A stretch of DNA of 64,000 bases from Anoplopoma fimbria. Its lineage: Eukaryota > Chordata > Actinopteri > Perciformes > Anoplopomatidae. The stretch spans positions 11,062,219-11,126,218 of the forward strand of contig NC_072472.1 of assembly GCF_027596085.1 (NCBI RefSeq). The letters run 5' to 3'. Below, one piece after another: positions 61,101-64,000 of this stretch. The translations under genes were made by a program, and so were the position numbers. Every line of letters begins with the position of its first letter. Within the stretch, counting starts at the first letter, position 1. The notes under the pieces were generated by a model, which was given only the letters and a program-made list of their open reading frames with translations, had not been told where the DNA came from and did no database searches.

Positions 61101-62797
61101 CCTTGTTGTAGTAATAGCTGTGAACAGGGATCTGCTGCTTGTACCAGTGGATCACCACAGTGCCGGTGGGTCTGAAGCTGCAGGGCAGGATGCAGTCGTC
61201 TGGGATGATGCAGGTGACGTTGGCATCTGGTAATACGACTTTGAGATGGTAAAGCTACTGTCAAAGGCTCAAGAGCGCTGTATTATTTATACATTTTTCA
61301 TTCAAACTTTTAGATTATTTAGAGTTGTACCGATCAAAATTAAAGTATTGCAATGTCTGACCACATTAAACATTGAATTTTGAATATTGAACTGCTGGAT
61401 TTCAAGCATCAAAAACGTCTTTATTTAATTAATGAGTAATCATTTCCTATTTCCAGCTATATTTTAAGACATGTACATTACATGTTTTATGTTTCAGAAT
61501 TTGTCTTCAATTTATATTCTCCATGACAATAACAAGTAACCATCACTTCCCTTATTTTTTTCATAATAACACATTCTTTCAGGCAAATCTTTGCAACCAT
61601 TTCCAGCCACATCTGTGGTGTTTTGGGTTTGACATGTTCAAGAGTATGTCGTCAACAGATTTAACAAACAGTTTAGAACAACAACTTTCCAATTGTGTAA
61701 TCTGAGAACATAAATCTGGATTAAGAGCAATTAAATACTTTGTTTAGTTTGCGATTTGGTCCCTGCTGCTGCATTGCTTATGTGTTCAGTATTCTTTCAT
61801 TTAAGCTCAATGACGCATCTGTTGCTGTGACAAAAAAAAACAGTGGGTCAAAAATCCTCGACTTTTGCACCTTTCTGTTGATGTGGTTGTTTCCGAGAAA
61901 CAGAAATGCAAAATTCCCGCAAAGGTGCCTCGGTCCTCTGTGTTTTAGTGTCTAACAAACATCTGAGCTTGTTTTACTAAAATGGAAATTTATTTATTTG
62001 TCAGTCACACTTCACACAAAATGACTGCTCAGTCCCACAGATGTGTGCAGCTGCCACAGCTGGGTAACACACTGAGGACACAGTGCAGCTGTGTTTATTA
62101 ATGCTGTGGAAATATCCATGCAAACTAATGTTATCTGTAATTGTTGTAATTTCTTTTAAAGCACTGTGTCATTCTTCAGCACATCACTGCCATTACAATC
62201 TGAGCTGTAACATCATTGTTGACATACTGAATACTTTTATCTGTTCATCCATGAGGTGCTCTTCCTCTGGCTTGTTGGTGTTTACATATCATCTTTGACA
62301 TCATCAGTGTATGGATTGTATTACAGCTTTGTACTCTGTATTTAAGCAGAGCTCCATTATTTACCAAAAACTGCTTTTTAAATGTTACAAAACCTTATTC
62401 CCCATCAGCTTGTTGCAACAATTCATAGTGTTTCCCAGAATTGTGAAGGAATGTTTGCATTATCATCTCACTCTTATCTTTTGCTATCAAATCCTTTTCA
62501 TTTTTGCAAAGTTATAATTAGCTAACAAATGATAACTACACCAAAATAAATCACAACTCAGGCAATTTTCCCCAACAGCTTAGCATTTTCTTCCATACTT
62601 CAAAACGATTATATTATAAACAGTAGTTTAAAGCATCTTATCAACTCAATTTCCTGAGAATAAATCACTCATCTTTGCATTTTTTTTTTTGCAGGATAGG
62701 ATGCCAAGTGAAGAGTTACAATACCTTTTGAGTTTGTCAGTAACAATTTCTCCAAGAAAATAAGAACCACGATCATGAGTTGGTGTGTCTCGGCCAT
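58109..62797 (-). CDS. hhla2: HHLA2-like B7 family membrane protein, 6 exons
   Basis: Exons in transcript order are 62797-62725, 61226-60918, 60006-59731, 59639-59313, 59216-59109 and 58443-58109, all phase 1 junctions, encoding 475 aa. HHLA2 (B7-H7) is a T-cell co-regulatory ligand on antigen-presenting cells. Residues 1-24 form a signal peptide. The V domain (25-127) contains VVIHWYKQQIPVHSYYYNKD and GNASLLLRRVKVQDKGRY, closely like human HHLA2. It is followed by a C-type domain (128-219, YPFPQVTW and YTYFCSF) and a second V-like domain (220-328, HSGTYTCTFSG). A membrane segment (ASVAFFLFTITVALP) and a tail of about 110 residues complete it. Several N-glycosylation sequons are present. The V domain has extra cysteines, and the tail has no clear ITIM. 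Confidence 0.88.
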
Positions 62798-64000
62798 GTC
62801 AGCCGGCCTGCTCTGAGTTGTTGCTCTGGTAACACTATTTACTGTGCATGTGTGTGAAAGCACGCTGGTGTGCATTGAACTGTTACTGTGTGATTCCACT
62901 TTACATCCTTCCTAACACTAATGAAACAATGACTAATTAACCAGGCGGGTAAAACGTTAACCAGCCTCCTGGTGAATGCTTCATTACCCAACACCTCTAC
63001 TGAAATAGTTCACAAACACACACACACACACACACATGTAACACCCACTGTAATATTCTTTAATATTCACAAAATGAGTACATGTTACCTCAACCGGCTA
63101 CAAACAATGTTTAATAATTATCTTAAAAGGAGAAGCTCCTACAAATTACAAACATATTTATGACTGAAAATACAGTGACTTGCAAGAAAGTAGATGAAAA
63201 GATAAAAGGAAATAAGTTAAGACAACACTATGTTTATCTCAAAAAAGAAGCCTGTTTTTCCTATGTAGTAACGTGACAAAGTGACACTTGCTTATCTGCA
63301 CTTTTTCTAGATACTTTTTAAAAAACCTACATATATCTCTAGTTTAGAATATATCACACTGTTACACAATCAACTTGATGCATTGTTTTAATGTTTAGTA
63401 ACCTTAAACATTGTCTTGTTTCATGGATCTTTTTATACAATGTCAGCTGTAATAGACCTCAGTCCCTCATGACCCTACAAAGGCATTACACAGTATAGAA
63501 AATGGGTGGATGTGATGATATTAGAGATTTCAATAATGCTAGTAAATCTTTGTCATATAAAAGTTGCAAAATGTTTGTCTGTGTCTATAATAATGCTGTT
63601 ATTTTTATATTTTGGCATAAACACATGGTAGGCCGCATACATTTGTCTGTTGCTGAATGCAAATGCACCTCCCAGTTGTTTACATATTTTGACAGATGAT
63701 GACCTCTAGAGGGCACAGATGAGCTGTCACTTCCACATGTGAGCAGCCAGCTGTCCAGCAGCTGCAGGGGTCACATGTACAAGAGAGCCAAGGTCCACGT
63801 GCATGATTCTTTAAGATGGCATTGCTCATGTCTGCCCTCAATCAACTGTAATCCCAGATTAAAGGGACCACGGCACTACAGTAGAGTCATGCAGGCTGTG
63901 TTTTGATTTCAGCGTTGATTCTGAAGTTTCTCTTTCTTTTCTCCATGTTTTCATTCCTTTCTTGATTTGATACAGTATTATAAAAGATGTTTTCTTCTAT
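62798..64000. other. Upstream flank of the HHLA2-like gene
   Basis: It contains the probable promoter and 5' UTR of the minus-strand gene, a short CA microsatellite at about 63013-63036, and otherwise non-coding DNA up to the window edge. No coding exon was recognised. Confidence 0.5.

Overview
The window is vertebrate nuclear DNA, almost certainly from a teleost fish. Small conserved exons are separated by AT-rich introns with GT-AG borders. Long CA and CT microsatellites are present, together with repeat fragments typical of ray-finned fish (a MITE beginning CAGTGCCAGTCAAAAGTTT and a retroposon tail with TTATC repeats). The encoded proteins match known vertebrate families. No bacterial operons, CRISPR arrays, tRNA or rRNA genes were seen. 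All gene models were built by hand from splice sites and reading-frame phase, and the exon phases of each full model sum correctly except where a defect is stated.

Layout. 357-2479 (+): a short gene ending in a coiled coil like the C-terminus of CIN85/SH3KBP1-type adaptors. 3972-9131 (-): lipase member H, 10 exons and 451 aa, with an intact Ser-Asp-His triad. 11984-15748 (+): a CTP:phosphocholine cytidylyltransferase of PCYT1B type, with a one-base frameshift in its catalytic exon and an unusual splice donor. 16741-22747 (+): a ZDHHC20/15-type palmitoyltransferase behind a TATA box and a CRE, with an 18-bp minisatellite in intron 1. 26998-29880 (+): slc51a, the alpha subunit of the organic solute/bile acid transporter. 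32518-35748 (+): an intronless AMER-family gene whose centre is a long Pro/Ser/Thr repeat region and whose C-terminus carries four SxIP/TxIP motifs. 40566-52920 (-): phldb2 (LL5-beta type), 16 coding exons, no FHA domain, and a probable internal first exon. 58109-62797 (-): an HHLA2-like B7 family receptor with three Ig domains, a transmembrane segment and a long tail.

The genes do not form one pathway, but several are thematically related. Liph, pcyt1b and slc51a act in lipid metabolism or transport. The AMER-like protein and PHLDB2 are both predicted membrane or cortex scaffolds with links to microtubule plus ends. From memory, LIPH, PCYT1A, ZDHHC19, SLC51A, PHLDB2 and HHLA2 all lie on human chromosome 3q, so the block looks like rearranged ancestral synteny. 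The pcyt1 and zdhhc copies here resemble other paralogues more closely.

The most useful leads are the frameshift and GC donor in pcyt1b, the AMER-like protein that lacks the usual APC-binding blocks, the alternative first exon of phldb2, the extra cysteines of the HHLA2-like V domain, and a CCAAT/TATA-headed 48-codon ORF at 56866.
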